A stretch of DNA of 64,000 nucleotides, taken from the NCBI GenBank assembly GCA_023014485.1, contig JAJOZX010001073.1, forward strand, positions 50,001-114,000, read 5' to 3'. The DNA comes from Bathynomus jamesi. Taxonomy: Eukaryota > Arthropoda > Malacostraca > Isopoda > Cirolanidae. Positions 43,174-52,558 of the stretch are shown here, piece by piece. The notes under the pieces are model-generated. The model made no database searches. It was not told the DNA's origin and worked only from the letters and a program-made list of their open reading frames with translations. A program made the translations under genes and the position numbers. How positions within the stretch are numbered: the first letter of the stretch is position 1; each line of letters starts with the position of its first letter.

Positions 43174-44475
43174 TAGTGATGTAGGTCACATCCGCATCCG
43201 CATCCGCGGAACATCCGCACATTTTCTCGCAGCCGCATCCGCGTCCGCATCCGTACTTTGGACTGCGGATGTCGTGCGGATGTGGACCGTTGAGATAATC
43301 ATCATTAATAAACGGAAATTATCAAATTCTACTATATTAATAGAACTAGTTCATTGTGCGCAAAAGTGATGCAAGCGACAAGACGAGAGGCTGTTCTTGT
43401 ATGAAGTTACTCTCTTGCAACCTACTTAGATCCACGTTACAAAGCTAAGTTATTTTCACCTAGTACATTAGAACGAGTTTAAATCATCACTTGGCAAAGC
43501 AGTTGAAGAGCTTCAATCTCTTGAATCTGTCGCTTCGCCACCCACCAAAAGAATAAAAGTTTCAGTGACAGAACCAACACCTTCAACAAGCAAATCTATC
43601 ACAGAATCTGTCTCTCAGTTTCTTGAGTCAAGCAGCAATGACGAGACCTACGCGATGTCAAAAGATGTAGTAAAAATGATCGAGAGCTATCACCAAGAAA
43701 AACGCCTGGCTGCATGTGACAATCCTATTAGTTGGTGGAAAAATACGCAGAATATCTATCCATACTTGAGTAAACTTGCAAGGAAACATTTAGCCTGTCC
43801 TCCAACAAACGTACCAAGCGAGAGAGTATTTAGCAGTGCTGGATTAATATATGATGAAAAAGAAACAGACTGGCAGCAGAAAAGGCAGAAAAATTAATGT
43901 TCCTTAAGCATAACCTTCCTATAATTAAGTTTGAACATTAAACGATGAACATCTTAGTTTACTTTATTTTAATTACTCATTTATAAATATGCCTAATAAA
44001 ACTTTAAACTTAATATAAATAGTTATCAAGCTAATTAAAGATCTCTTTCTATAAGGGTGGAGGAGGTTGGGGAAAGAGGTCGGTGGGGGTGCATTTGAGT
44101 TGGGTTCACGTCCCGCATCCTGGTAACACAATTATGGTTTCTAATTGTGGCTGAAACTCAACAAAATATAACGAATTTATTTGCAGACGAATTCACTGAT
44201 TGATTTCTATATTAGTTAGATGCTTGATATTATTTTATATGTTCAGAGAAAAGTACAGCAATTATTGTACAATTAATCAATTATACTACATTATAGCTAC
44301 AGCTCTCTCTATATAATAACTTATTATATACGTTAAACACAACAAATCTCGAATATATCCTAAAAATAACGAAAATGTAGACATCCGCATCCGCATCCGC
44401 GGATGTTGAAATCAAACATCCTCATCCGCATCCGCATCCGCGGATGTGAAAAAAATGACATCCGCTACATCACTA
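43174..44475 (+). mobile_element. hAT transposon 2b, internally deleted
   Basis: It has the same ends and the same hexamer-rich termini as 2a. It is inserted in the fold-back module; the flanks CTGCAAAC (43166-43173) and CTACAAAA (44476-44483) are a decayed 8-bp duplication. The uninterrupted module at 37919-38065 shows CTGCAAACCCACAAGG at this point. Confidence 0.85.
43440..43930 (+). pseudogene. hAT 2b transposase C-terminus
   Basis: The frame 43565-43897 matches the 2a protein (NPISWWKNTQNIYPYLSKLA, VPSERVFSSAGLIYDEK). One inserted A near 43862 then changes the ending to ETDWQQKRQKN. The last hATC residues are readable in another frame (LMFLKHNLPIIKFEH, ending about 43938). Confidence 0.85.
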
Positions 44476-44483
44476 CTACAAAA

Positions 44484-44592
44484 TCCACAAGGAAAAAGAA
44501 AAACGATTCCAAGGCCTTTCGTGTATTCAAAGGCCTTGGAATCGTTTTTCTTTTTCCTTGTGGGTTTGCAGCATATATATATATATATATAT
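44484..44592. repeat. Hairpin of the fold-back module followed by (AT)n
   Basis: CCACAAGGAAAAAGAAAAAC + GATTCCAAGGCCTTT at 44484-44518 is the perfect complement of about 44528-44564, with a nine-base loop. TTTGCAGCAT and a TA run follow. Confidence 0.85.
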
Positions 44593-45464
44593 TAACGATT
44601 TAGATGTCGGCCTAGTCAGTACAGTTTCAAAGTTTGCGGTTGACACGAAGTTGGGTGGTAGGGTGATTAATATTTAATGACGAAGATTAAGGTAAAATCC
44701 AGGAAGATCTGAACAAAATCATTGATTGGTCAATCACATGGCAAATGAGATTTAACGTCAATAAGTGCAATATTTCACATATAGGTTCGTGTAACGGTAA
44801 TTTTGTATATAGTATGTCAGGGAAGGAGTTAGCAAGCGTAGAGCAGGAAAAAGATTTAGGAGTTATAGTCACTGGTGATTTAAAAGTGGCGAAACAAAGT
44901 ACAACAGCGGTCAATAAAGCGAACAAAGTGCTAGGTTTTATAGCTCGGAATTTTGAGTACAAATCGCGCGATATTATTGTTCCTCTTTATAAATCATTAG
45001 TTAGACCCATTTGGAGTACGCGATCCAATTTTGCGAAAAGATATAGACAAAATCGAAAGAGTTCAAAGACGAGCTGTCACGAGCAACTAAGATGATTCCG
45101 TCGCTTAGGTCGAAGTCGTACAAAGATAGGGTTAATTAAGGAGTTAAAATTGACTACACTTGAGAATAGGAGGTTAAGTCTTCCGCCGTTAAGGGGTGAT
45201 CTAATTCAGGTTTTTAAAATTATGAATGGGTTTGATAACGTAGATAGAGATACCTTTTTCGAAATATCTCAATACAATAGGACTAGAAATAATGGGTGTA
45301 AGTTGACAAGTAGAAGGTTCGAGACAGCAGTTTCCAAAAACTATTTTACGCATAGAATAGTAAATAGTTGGAATAGTTTGCCGGTAGAAGTAATTAGTAG
45401 CACGTCTATAAACATGTTTAAAAATCAATTAGATGCATATGTTGATAGATTGGGTATAGATTAA
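44593..45464 (+). pseudogene. LINE-B RT C-terminal half, broken
   Basis: INDLDVGLVSTVSKFAVDTK shows the catalytic FADD box changed to FAVD. The frame 44745-45095 reads MRFNVNKCNISHIGSCNGNF and LGVIVTGDLKVAKQSTTAVN; a shift near 45010 truncates the VRPHLEY motif. The frame 45150-45464 carries RGDLIQVFKIMNGFDNVDRD and NMFKNQLDAYVDRLGID. Confidence 0.88.
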
Positions 45465-45476
45465 GGTAGTAAAATT
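44593..45476 (+). mobile_element. LINE-B copy 1, 3' part (RT end to 3' UTR)
   Basis: It starts at ATTAACGATTTAGATGTCGG, exactly where the 37.7-kb segment breaks off, and runs to the LINE-B 3' UTR (GGTAGTAAAATTAAGGCTTT). The family, strand and junction agree, so the two segments are most simply halves of one insertion separated by 6.8 kb of later insertions. Confidence 0.8.
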
Positions 45477-45615
45477 AAGGCTTTGTGGTTCGGAACCCAC
45501 GTAAAATTGTAGGTCCTCTTCGCCACCACGGAGAACATGCACAATACACATTTACGAACACAGGGTAGACCAGCCATGAGTGGATCCTTGGGTCTTTGTT
45601 GGTCTGAAACATTAC
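45477..45615 (+). mobile_element. SINE-like tail module, copy 3, fused to a LINE-B 3' end
   Basis: The LINE-B 3' UTR passes without a gap into TGTGGTTCGGAACCCACG, TAAAATTGTAGGTCC, CCACCACGGAGAACATGC and GAGTGGATCCTTGGGTCTTT, ending GTCTGAAACATTA. In LINE-B copy 2 the sequence after GGCTTTGTGG is different, so this join is specific to this locus. Confidence 0.75.
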
Positions 45616-46340
45616 CTATAACATCTCATAACTAAAGTTTTCATTATTTCTACCAAAATTCACGACTTTGCATTTTTGAACACTGAATTTCACCTGCCAT
45701 TTACTAGCCCAAGCAACTAATTTGTCAAGGCCTTTTTGCAGTTTATAAAAATTCTCTCTATTTGTAACTGGGGCAACTTCTTTTGTATTATCTCCAAATT
45801 TAGAAACTTTTACTACCTACCCACTTCTTCAAATTGCATATAAAATAGAGTAATGGACCTAAAACTGATCCCTGTGGTACCCCATTTTTCACTTTCTGCT
45901 ACCCAGACTCATGACCATGTAGAATTACTGTGTTCTTTGTCTCCTAGTCATTTTTCTACCCACTTTATAACTGATGCCAATATCCCATGAGCTTTTAATT
46001 TATATAAAAGTCTCCTACTGACCTACATGGGGCCTTGTCAAATGCTTTGCTAAAATCTAAATAAGTAACATCTCCATTTCCATTATCTACCTGTTTAGTT
46101 ACAAATTCTAAAAAGTCTAAGACCTTCCTGATCTAAATCCATGTTATGAACTTGAAATAAAATTAATATTTTCTAAATGATCTTGACTATTATTCTTTCT
46201 AGTACCAATGATGTTAGAGTAACAGGCCTATAATTTCCTACCTCCTCTTTACTACCCTTTTTGTAAATGGGTACTACATTTGCTTTTTTCCATTCATCTT
46301 GTACCTCTGCATAATTAATAAACCTGGCAAACAAAATAAA
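45616..46340 (-). mobile_element. CR1-like LINE, family C, RT segment (3'-most piece)
   Basis: The minus strand reads DEWKKANVVPIYKKGSKEEV and GNYRPVTLTSLV (about 46310-46190), then RT blocks in shifted frames down to GTTPQGSVLGPLLFYMQFE-like and WASKWQVKFSVQKCKVVNFG phrases (about 45900-45660). No single open frame spans it. The 3' end is cut at the SINE-like tail at 45615. It is the first piece of a LINE scattered up to 58520. Confidence 0.8.
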
Positions 46341-47229
46341 GGTTATTATGTATTTTATCACACTCAGTCATTTTACACACCAAAATACATTTTTCTAGTA
46401 GTATTTGATGTGATTTGTTCAAATATGACCTCCATTTCCGTCGGAAATGAGATCCAACAAAGTTATAGTACTTTGAAGTTTGGCTCATTTTCAAGGGAAA
46501 TGGAAGTCAAATCTAAGCAAAACATCAATATTACTAGAAAAATGTATTTTGGTATTAATTAACCTAACCTAACCTTACTAACCTAACCTAACCATGGCTA
46601 AATGAGCCTAACCCTGGCTAAACAAGCCTAACCCTGGCTAAACGAGCCTAGAGTATTACCTTATTATGGATTAGGTGTTGGATCAGACGAGAGCTCGTTA
46701 GCCAGGGTTAGGCTCGTTTAGCCACAGTTAGGTTAGGTTAGGTTAATTAATACCAAAATACATTTTTCTAGTAATATTTGATGTGTTTTTGCTTAGATTT
46801 TGACTTCCATTTCCCTTGAAAATGAGCCAAACTTCAAAGTACTATAACTTTGTTGGATCTCATTTCCGACGGAAATGGAGGTCATATTTGAACAAATCAC
46901 GGTTAATATTCGTTTTAATGCTTCGTTCGTTTTCGATAGAAGAGACATTCTATGACAATTTAACATATAATTCATATTCAGGACACCTTGAAACCTCAGG
47001 AAACTGATAAAATCAAGGAATGTAGTAATTATTTTTTATGGAAAAAAATTTTTTTTTTTTAAATTTAGACGTAAAAAGCAGCCATTATAGGCCATTGACC
47101 TAGTATTTAGCTTTTAACGCTGTTAAAATTTTATGAACGTCGCCCTCTCCAGTTTTATGGGAGACATCTCGTGGCAAAATAGGAAACATAGGTCAAAACA
47201 ACCAATTAAAATCGTTTTTGTTTCACGTG

Positions 47230-47640
47230 ACCTTATCCGACCAATCAGAGACGTACATTTTGAATCTCTCATAATGCATACTCATTTAAGAATGCTTTTT
47301 CAGTCTGGTTTTCATTTTGGTTTGCGGAGGTTGTGATTGCCTGGTTTTTGGTACCTTGGAACGCAGTTCCAAAAAACTACTGTTTGCGGTTCCTCAGAGA
47401 GACGCAAAACTCTTGTTCGCCTGATCCAGCAACATATTAGGCCTGGGACTACAATCTATTCCGACGAGTGGCGTGCGTATTCTCAACTTGGAAATCTAGG
47501 CTACATTCACCGGACAGTCAACCATTCACAGCGGTTCGTGGAAGACACCGTTCACATTCAAAATATTGAGCGTTGTTGGAAAGACGTGAAAAGCTGGATA
47601 TTACGGTCTGGCAACAAAACCCAATCAGTTAGTTAGGTCT
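47230..47640 (+). pseudogene. ISXO2-like transposase fragment in Y1
   Basis: The frame from 47337 has LVRLIQQHIRPGTTIYSDEW (catalytic Asp of the ISXO2-like DDE domain), RAYSQLGNLGYIHRTVNHSQ and VHIQNIERCWKDVKSWILRS. The third acidic position falls in NIERCW. The N-terminal half carrying the first Asp is missing, so it cannot be active. It resembles the intact enzyme at 51617-52558. Confidence 0.85.
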
Positions 47641-48002
47641 GTTTAGGTTAGGTCTGTTTAGGTTAGGTCTGTTTAGGTTAGGTCTGTTTAGGTTAGGTCT
47701 GTTTAGGTTAGGTCTGTTTAGGTTGGTCTGTTTAGGTTAGGTCTGTTTAGGTTAGGTCTGTTTAGGTTAGGTCTGTTTAGGTTAGGTCTGTTTAGGTTAG
47801 TCTGTTTAGGTTAGGTCTGTTTAGGTTAGGTCTGTTTAGGTTAGGTCTGTTTAGGTAGGTCTGTTTAGGTTAGGTCTGTTTAGGTTAGGTCTGTTTAGGT
47901 TAGGTCTGTTTAGGTTAGGTCTGTTTAGGTTAGGTCTGTTTTAGGTTAGGTCTGTTTAGGTTAGGTCTGTTTAGGTTAGGTCTGTTTAGGTTAGGTTAGG
48001 TC
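47641..48002 (+). repeat. 15-bp minisatellite in Y1 (TTTAGGTTAGGTCTG)
   Basis: About 24 tandem copies with occasional one-base losses. Each contains TTAGG, the arthropod telomere unit. Confidence 0.95.
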
Positions 48003-48200
48003 TGAACCAAAACACATTTTTCTGGTGTTTTTTGGTGTGATTTGCTCAATCTGAACTTCGTTTCTTTAGGAAATGAGCCATTTTTTGAGAAATTTTCAAT
48101 TTTAAAATTTCTCAAAAATGGCTCATTTCCCAAAGAAACGAAGTTCAGATTTGAACAAATCACACCACAAAACACCAGGAAAATGTGTTTTGGTTCAGAA
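48003..48200. repeat. Hairpin in Y1
   Basis: ACCAAAACACATTTTTCTGG, then AACTTCGTTTCTTTAGGAAA, pairs with its complement ending at about 48196. The same hairpin is present in Y2 (about 49511-49701) and Y3 (about 51168-51352). Confidence 0.85.
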
Positions 48201-48317
48201 AGGAGGAAAAGCACTAAAATGAATAATTACCCAAATCACATCAAATACTACTAGAAAAATGTATTTTGGTGTGTAAAATGACTGTGTGTGATAAAATACA
48301 TAATAACCAAAAATAAA

Positions 48318-48431
48318 CTTTAGTGCCTCGGATAAACTTTCCTCCCCTCCTCTGAGAATCTTAATATATATATATATTATCAGGTCCTGCAGCTTTATTT
48401 GACTTCAGTGTATGAATCACTTGCCTATCAT
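48318..48431 (-). mobile_element. LINE-C RT segment (block 0/1)
   Basis: The minus strand reads RQVIHTLKSNKAAGPDNIYI, with the ATATATATAT expansion falling on the DNIYP codons. It joins the pieces at 45616-46340 and 52757-52942 once MITE Z, Y2 and the Merlin-type element are removed. Confidence 0.75.
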
Positions 48432-48439
48432 CATCATCC

Positions 48440-49736
48440 GGTTAATATTCGTTTTAATGCTTTGTTCGTTTTCGATAGAAGGAGACATTCTATGACAATT
48501 TAACATATACATTCGTATTCAGGCACCTTGAAACCTCAGGGAAACTGATAAAATCAAGGAAATATAATATTATTTTTTATGAAAAAAAAAAAAATTTAGA
48601 CGTAAAAAGCAGCCATTATAGCCATTGACCAAGTATTTAGCTCTTAACGCTGTTAAAATTTTAATGAACGTCGCCCTCTCCAGTTTTATGGGGAGACATC
48701 TCATGGCAAAATTAGGAAACATAGGTCAAAACAACCATATACATCTCGTTTTGGTTTCACGTGACCTTATCCGACCAACAGAGACGTACATTTTGAATCT
48801 CTCATATACATACTCATTCAAGAATGCTTTAGTCTGGTTTCATTATGGTTTGCGGAGGTTGCGATTGCCTGGGTTTTTGGTACCTTGGAACGTAGTTCCC
48901 AAAACTACTGTTGTTTGCGGTTCCTCAGAGAGACCAACAACTCTTGTTCGCCTGATCCAGCAACATATTAGGCCTGGGACTACAATCTATTCCAACGAGT
49001 GCCGTGCGTATTCTCAACTTGGAAATCTAGGCTACATTCACCGGACAGTCAACCATTCACAGCGGTTTCGTGGAAGACACCGTTCACATTCAAAATATTG
49101 AGTGTTGTTGGAAAGATGTGAAGAGCTGGATATTACGGTCTGGCAACAAAACCCAATCAGTTTAGGTTAGTTAGGTCTGTTTAGGTTAGGTCTGTTTAGG
49201 TTAGGTCTGTTTAGGTTAGGTCTGTTTAGGTTAGGTCTGTTTAGGTTAGGTCTGTTTAGTTAGGTCTGTTTAGGTTAGGTCTGTTTAGGTTAGGTCTGTT
49301 TAGGTTAGGTCTGTTTAGGTTAGTCTGTTTAGGTTAGGTCTGTTTAGGTTAGGTCTGTTTAGGTTAGGTCTGTTTAGGTTAGGTCTGTTTAGGTTAGGTC
49401 TGTTTAGGTTAGGTCTGTTTAGGTTAGGTCTGTTTAGGTTGTCTGTTTAGGTTAGGTCTGTTTAGGTTAGGTCTGTTTAGGTTAGGTCTGTTTAGGTTAG
49501 GTTAGGTCTGTACCAAAACACATTTTTCTGGTGTTTTTTGGTGTGATTTGCTCAAATCTGAACTTCGTTTCTTGGGAAATGAGCCGTTTTTGAGAAATGT
49601 TCAATTTTAAAATTTCTCAAAAATGGCTCATTTCCCAAAGAAACGAAGTTCAGATTTGAACAAATCACACCACAAAACACCAGGAAAATGTGTTTTGGTT
49701 CAGAAAGGAGGAAAAGCACTAAAACGAATAATTACC
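48440..49736 (+). mobile_element. Non-autonomous Merlin/IS1595-type element, copy Y2
   Basis: Same ends as Y1, flanked by perfect 8-bp duplications CATCATCC (48432-48439, 49737-49744), inserted in LINE-C. It contains an ISXO2-like scrap (frame 48625-49101: LVRLIQQHIRPGTTIYSNEC, where the catalytic SDE is now SNE), the 15-bp minisatellite (about 49163-49508) and the hairpin. Confidence 0.88.
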
Positions 49737-50010
49737 CATCATCCTTCTGGTAAATATTTACTATTACACCAGTCTCTGGTAGAAAGTTTTAAAAGTTGGT
49801 TTTCAATATTTTTCAATGTGTTGAATTAAAAAATTATACTTATTTCCGTCGCAAATGATTTGTTAAAGAGTTATTGAAGCTTAAAGCTTTTAAAACTTTC
49901 TCCCCTTTTTTACCTGGGGGACTCCCAGTGGGAACAGAGTTTTTGGGTGGGGAGAATCACAAAAATGAGTGTTTTCCGAAGACTTTGGAAGTCATATTAA
50001 TACAAAACAC

Positions 50011-51386
50011 GGTTAATATTCGTTTTAATGCTTTGTTCGTTTTCGATAGAAGGAGACATTCTATGACAATTTAACATATACATTCGTATTCAGAACACCT
50101 TGAAACCTCAGGGAAACTGATAAAAATCAAGGAAATGTACTATTATTTTTTATGAAAAAAAAAAAAAATGTATACGTAAAAAGCAGCCATTATAGGCCAT
50201 TGACCGAGTATTTAGCTCTTAACGCTGTTAAAATTTTAATGAACGTCGCCCTCTCCAGTTTTATGGGGAGACATCTCGTGGCAAAATTAGGAAACATAGG
50301 TCAAAACAACCAATTACATCTCGTTTTGGTTTCACGTGACCTTATCCGACCAATCAGAGACGTACATTTTGAATCTCTCATAATACATACTCATTCAAGA
50401 ATGCTTTAGTCTGGTTTTCATTTATGGTTTGCGGAGGTTGCGATTGCCTGGGTTTTTGGTACCTTGGAACGCAGTTCCAAAAAACTACTGTTGTTTGCGG
50501 TTCCTCAGAGAGACGCAACAACTCTTGTTTGCCTGATCCAGCAACATATTAGGCCTGGGACTACAATCTATTCCGACGAGTGGCGTGCGTATTCTCAACT
50601 TGGAAATCTAGGCTACATTCACCGGACAGTCAACCATTCACAGCGGTTCGTGGAAGACACCGTTCACATTCAAAATATTGAGTGTTGTTGGAAAGACGTG
50701 AAGAGCTGGATATTACGGTCTGGCAACAAAACCCAATCAGTTTAGGTTAGGTCTGTTTAGGTTAGGTTAGGTCTGTTTAGGTTAGGTCTGTTTAGGTTAG
50801 GAGGTCTGTTTAGGTTAGGAGGTCTGTTTAGGTTAGGAGGTCTGTTTAGGTTAGGAGGTCTGTTTAGGTTAGGAGGTCTGTTTAGGTTAGGAGGTCTGTT
50901 TAGGTTAGGAGGTCTGTTTAGGTTAGGAGGTCTGTTTAGGTTAGGAGGTCTGTTTAGGTTAGGAGGTCTGTTTAGGTTAGGAGGTCTTTAGGTTAGGAGG
51001 TCTGTTTAGGTTAGGAGGTCTGTGGTTAGGAGGTCTGTTAGGTTAGGAGGTCTGTTTAGGTTAGGAGGTCTGTTTAGGTTAGGAGGTCTGTTTAGGTTAG
51101 AGGTCTGTTTAGGTTAGGAGGTCTGTTTAGGTTAGGAGGTCTGTTTAGGTTGTTAGGTCTAAACCAAAACACATTTTTCTGGTGTTTTTTGGTGATTTGC
51201 TCAAATCTGAACTTCGTTTCTTTGGGAAATGAGCCGTTTTTGAGAAATTTTCAATTTTAAAATTTCTCAAAAATGGCTCATTTCCCAAAGAAACGAAGTT
51301 CAGATTTGAACAAATCACACCACAAAACACCAGGAAAATATGTTTTGGTTCAGAAAGGAGGAAAAGCACTAAAACGAATAATTACC
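50011..51386 (+). mobile_element. Non-autonomous Merlin/IS1595-type element, copy Y3
   Basis: Same ends as Y1/Y2, flanked by perfect duplications CAAAACAC (50003-50010, 51387-51394), inserted in M. The ISXO2-like scrap at 50464-50745 (LIQQHIRPGTTIYSDEWRAY) keeps the SDE motif. Its minisatellite differs from that of Y1/Y2. Confidence 0.88.
50742..51160 (+). repeat. 18-bp minisatellite in Y3
   Basis: It begins with the 15-bp unit (three copies) and switches to TTTAGGTTAGGAGGTCTG, repeated about 20 times. The change is a GAG insertion next to TTAGG that has spread through the array. Confidence 0.9.
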
Positions 51387-51394
51387 CAAAACAC

Positions 51395-51616
51395 ATCAAA
51401 AACCATAGGAAAAACATAAATTTCACCTTCAAAATTGGCCAAACCTAAACAAACCTAACCTAACCTAACCCTTAACGTTATCCAAAATTATAAAAAAAAT
51501 TTAAAAATACCTTAATCACGTGAATTGCTAGGTTGAGGCTCGTCCTCCTCCTCTGAAGATTTGTCCAAATCTTCAATAGTCTGGGGTCGTTGTCAGTCGG
51601 AGAGAGGTGGATACAA
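51395..51616. other. M element interior, non-coding
   Basis: Contains AAACCTAACCTAACCTAACC at about 51452-51472 and no coding signal. Confidence 0.5.
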
Positions 51617-52558
51617 TCAAGCAGCTTCAAGAAAAAAGTGGTGTAAAAGACAGTCCTCATTCTCAAAAGAAGAAATGAACAGGTATCTAGCCAGGTATTG
51701 ATATAAATACTTTGAATGAATACCTGGCCTCTTCACCCATTCTTTCAAATCGTGCCAGAACCATTCACTATTCTGTGTGTGAATGTGGGAATTTTCTGGG
51801 CCCACAAAATTTTTAGAGTGATTGATCACGAAGTGTTTGTAGCCTAAATCACTTATACTTTTATAAGCAGCCCAAGAATCACTATAAATCAAAGACCCAG
51901 CATGAATATACTTTTCTATGAGAGGAATCAGTGTTGCTTTGTCCCATTTTTCACCAATAGAACCTGTTAATAGCAGCACAAACTGGCATTTACTGATTCT
52001 TTCTATGCCACCAAATAACCATATTTGACTAAGAACACAACCTCGCTCGTACTTCCTTCGCACAATTACAGTTTCATCACACTCCACCTCTACACTGTCC
52101 CTTCCAATAGGATCCTCATTACAAAACCAATCATCTGTAACCTCACTACAGAACAACCTCCAGTCTGCTGAAGTTCTGATGGACATATGAAGGCACTTCA
52201 CAACAGTTTTATGGTTCCAGAGATGACTTAAAAAATGGTTAACAAAAAGAACCATCTTCCATGCAGCTATATTAGTATTATTTAAAAATGACCCTTTGTA
52301 ATCTGACACTGAAAAATCACAGCGCCGTCTTTTCTTAGTCTTGGGAACTGGGTAACTCTTATGGCACTGCCACACTTTCTGTTTCTCATGAAGAGTACAA
52401 TCCGAGTCATAACGAGTACACATCACCACTTGAGGAAGAACACCATGTGCCTGAAGAAAAGCTGTAGCTTTTCCTGAATTTCCATAAAATTCAGTGATAC
52501 AGCAAAAATAATCAAAGGAGCACAGACCACAGGAAGCCATGTCCACTAACTGATTCAA
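51617..52558 (-). CDS. ISXO2-like (Merlin superfamily) DDE transposase
   Basis: A 313-codon uninterrupted frame, probably the only complete transposase here. An N-terminal part with several Cys (MASCGLCSFDYFCCITEFYG) is followed by a helical region. The ISXO2-like DDE core reads DSVEVECDETVIVRRKYERG (first Asp), LLLTGSIGEKWDKATLIPLI, LIYSDSWAAYKSI (second Asp) and FVINHSKNFVGPENSHIHTQ NSEWFWHDLKEW, where the third acidic residue is expected at NSEW. Length fits Merlin transposases, which cut DNA and make 8-9-bp duplications, as seen around it. The start at 52558 has a second ATG seven codons in (MASCGL), which is also plausible. Confidence 0.88.
   Translation of the reverse strand: MNQLVDMASCGLCSFDYFCCITEFYGNSGKATAFLQAHGVLPQVVMCTRYDSDCTLHEKQKVWQCHKSYPVPKTKKRRRCDFSVSDYKGSFLNNTNIAAWKMVLFVNHFLSHLWNHKTVVKCLHMSIRTSADWRLFCSEVTDDWFCNEDPIGRDSVEVECDETVIVRRKYERGCVLSQIWLFGGIERISKCQFVLLLTGSIGEKWDKATLIPLIEKYIHAGSLIYSDSWAAYKSISDLGYKHFVINHSKNFVGPENSHIHTQNSEWFWHDLKEWVKRPGIHSKYLYQYLARYLFISSFENEDCLLHHFFLEAA

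Larger units (their letters stand above)
46901..48231 (+). mobile_element. Non-autonomous Merlin/IS1595-type element, copy Y1
   Basis: The ends GGTTAATATTCGTTTTAATG and, inverted, GGTAATTATTCGTTTTAGTG are flanked by 8-bp duplications CAAATCAC (46893-46900, 48232-48239). It contains a transposase scrap, a TTAGG-bearing 15-bp minisatellite and a hairpin. It is inserted in MITE Z. Confidence 0.88.
46341..48308. mobile_element. Palindromic MITE Z, split by Merlin-type copy Y1
   Basis: The ends GGTTATTATGTATTTTATCA are inverted, and the arms continue through CCAAAATACATTTTTCTAGT and ATGACCTCCATTTCCGTCGG; without Y1 nearly the whole element is a hairpin of about 300-bp arms. The flanking 9-mers CAAAATAAA (46332-46340) and AAAAATAAA (48309-48317) look like a target duplication with one change. 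The centre (46560-46745) has CCTAACCTAACC and TTAGGTTAGGTTAGG. There is no coding capacity. Confidence 0.75.
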
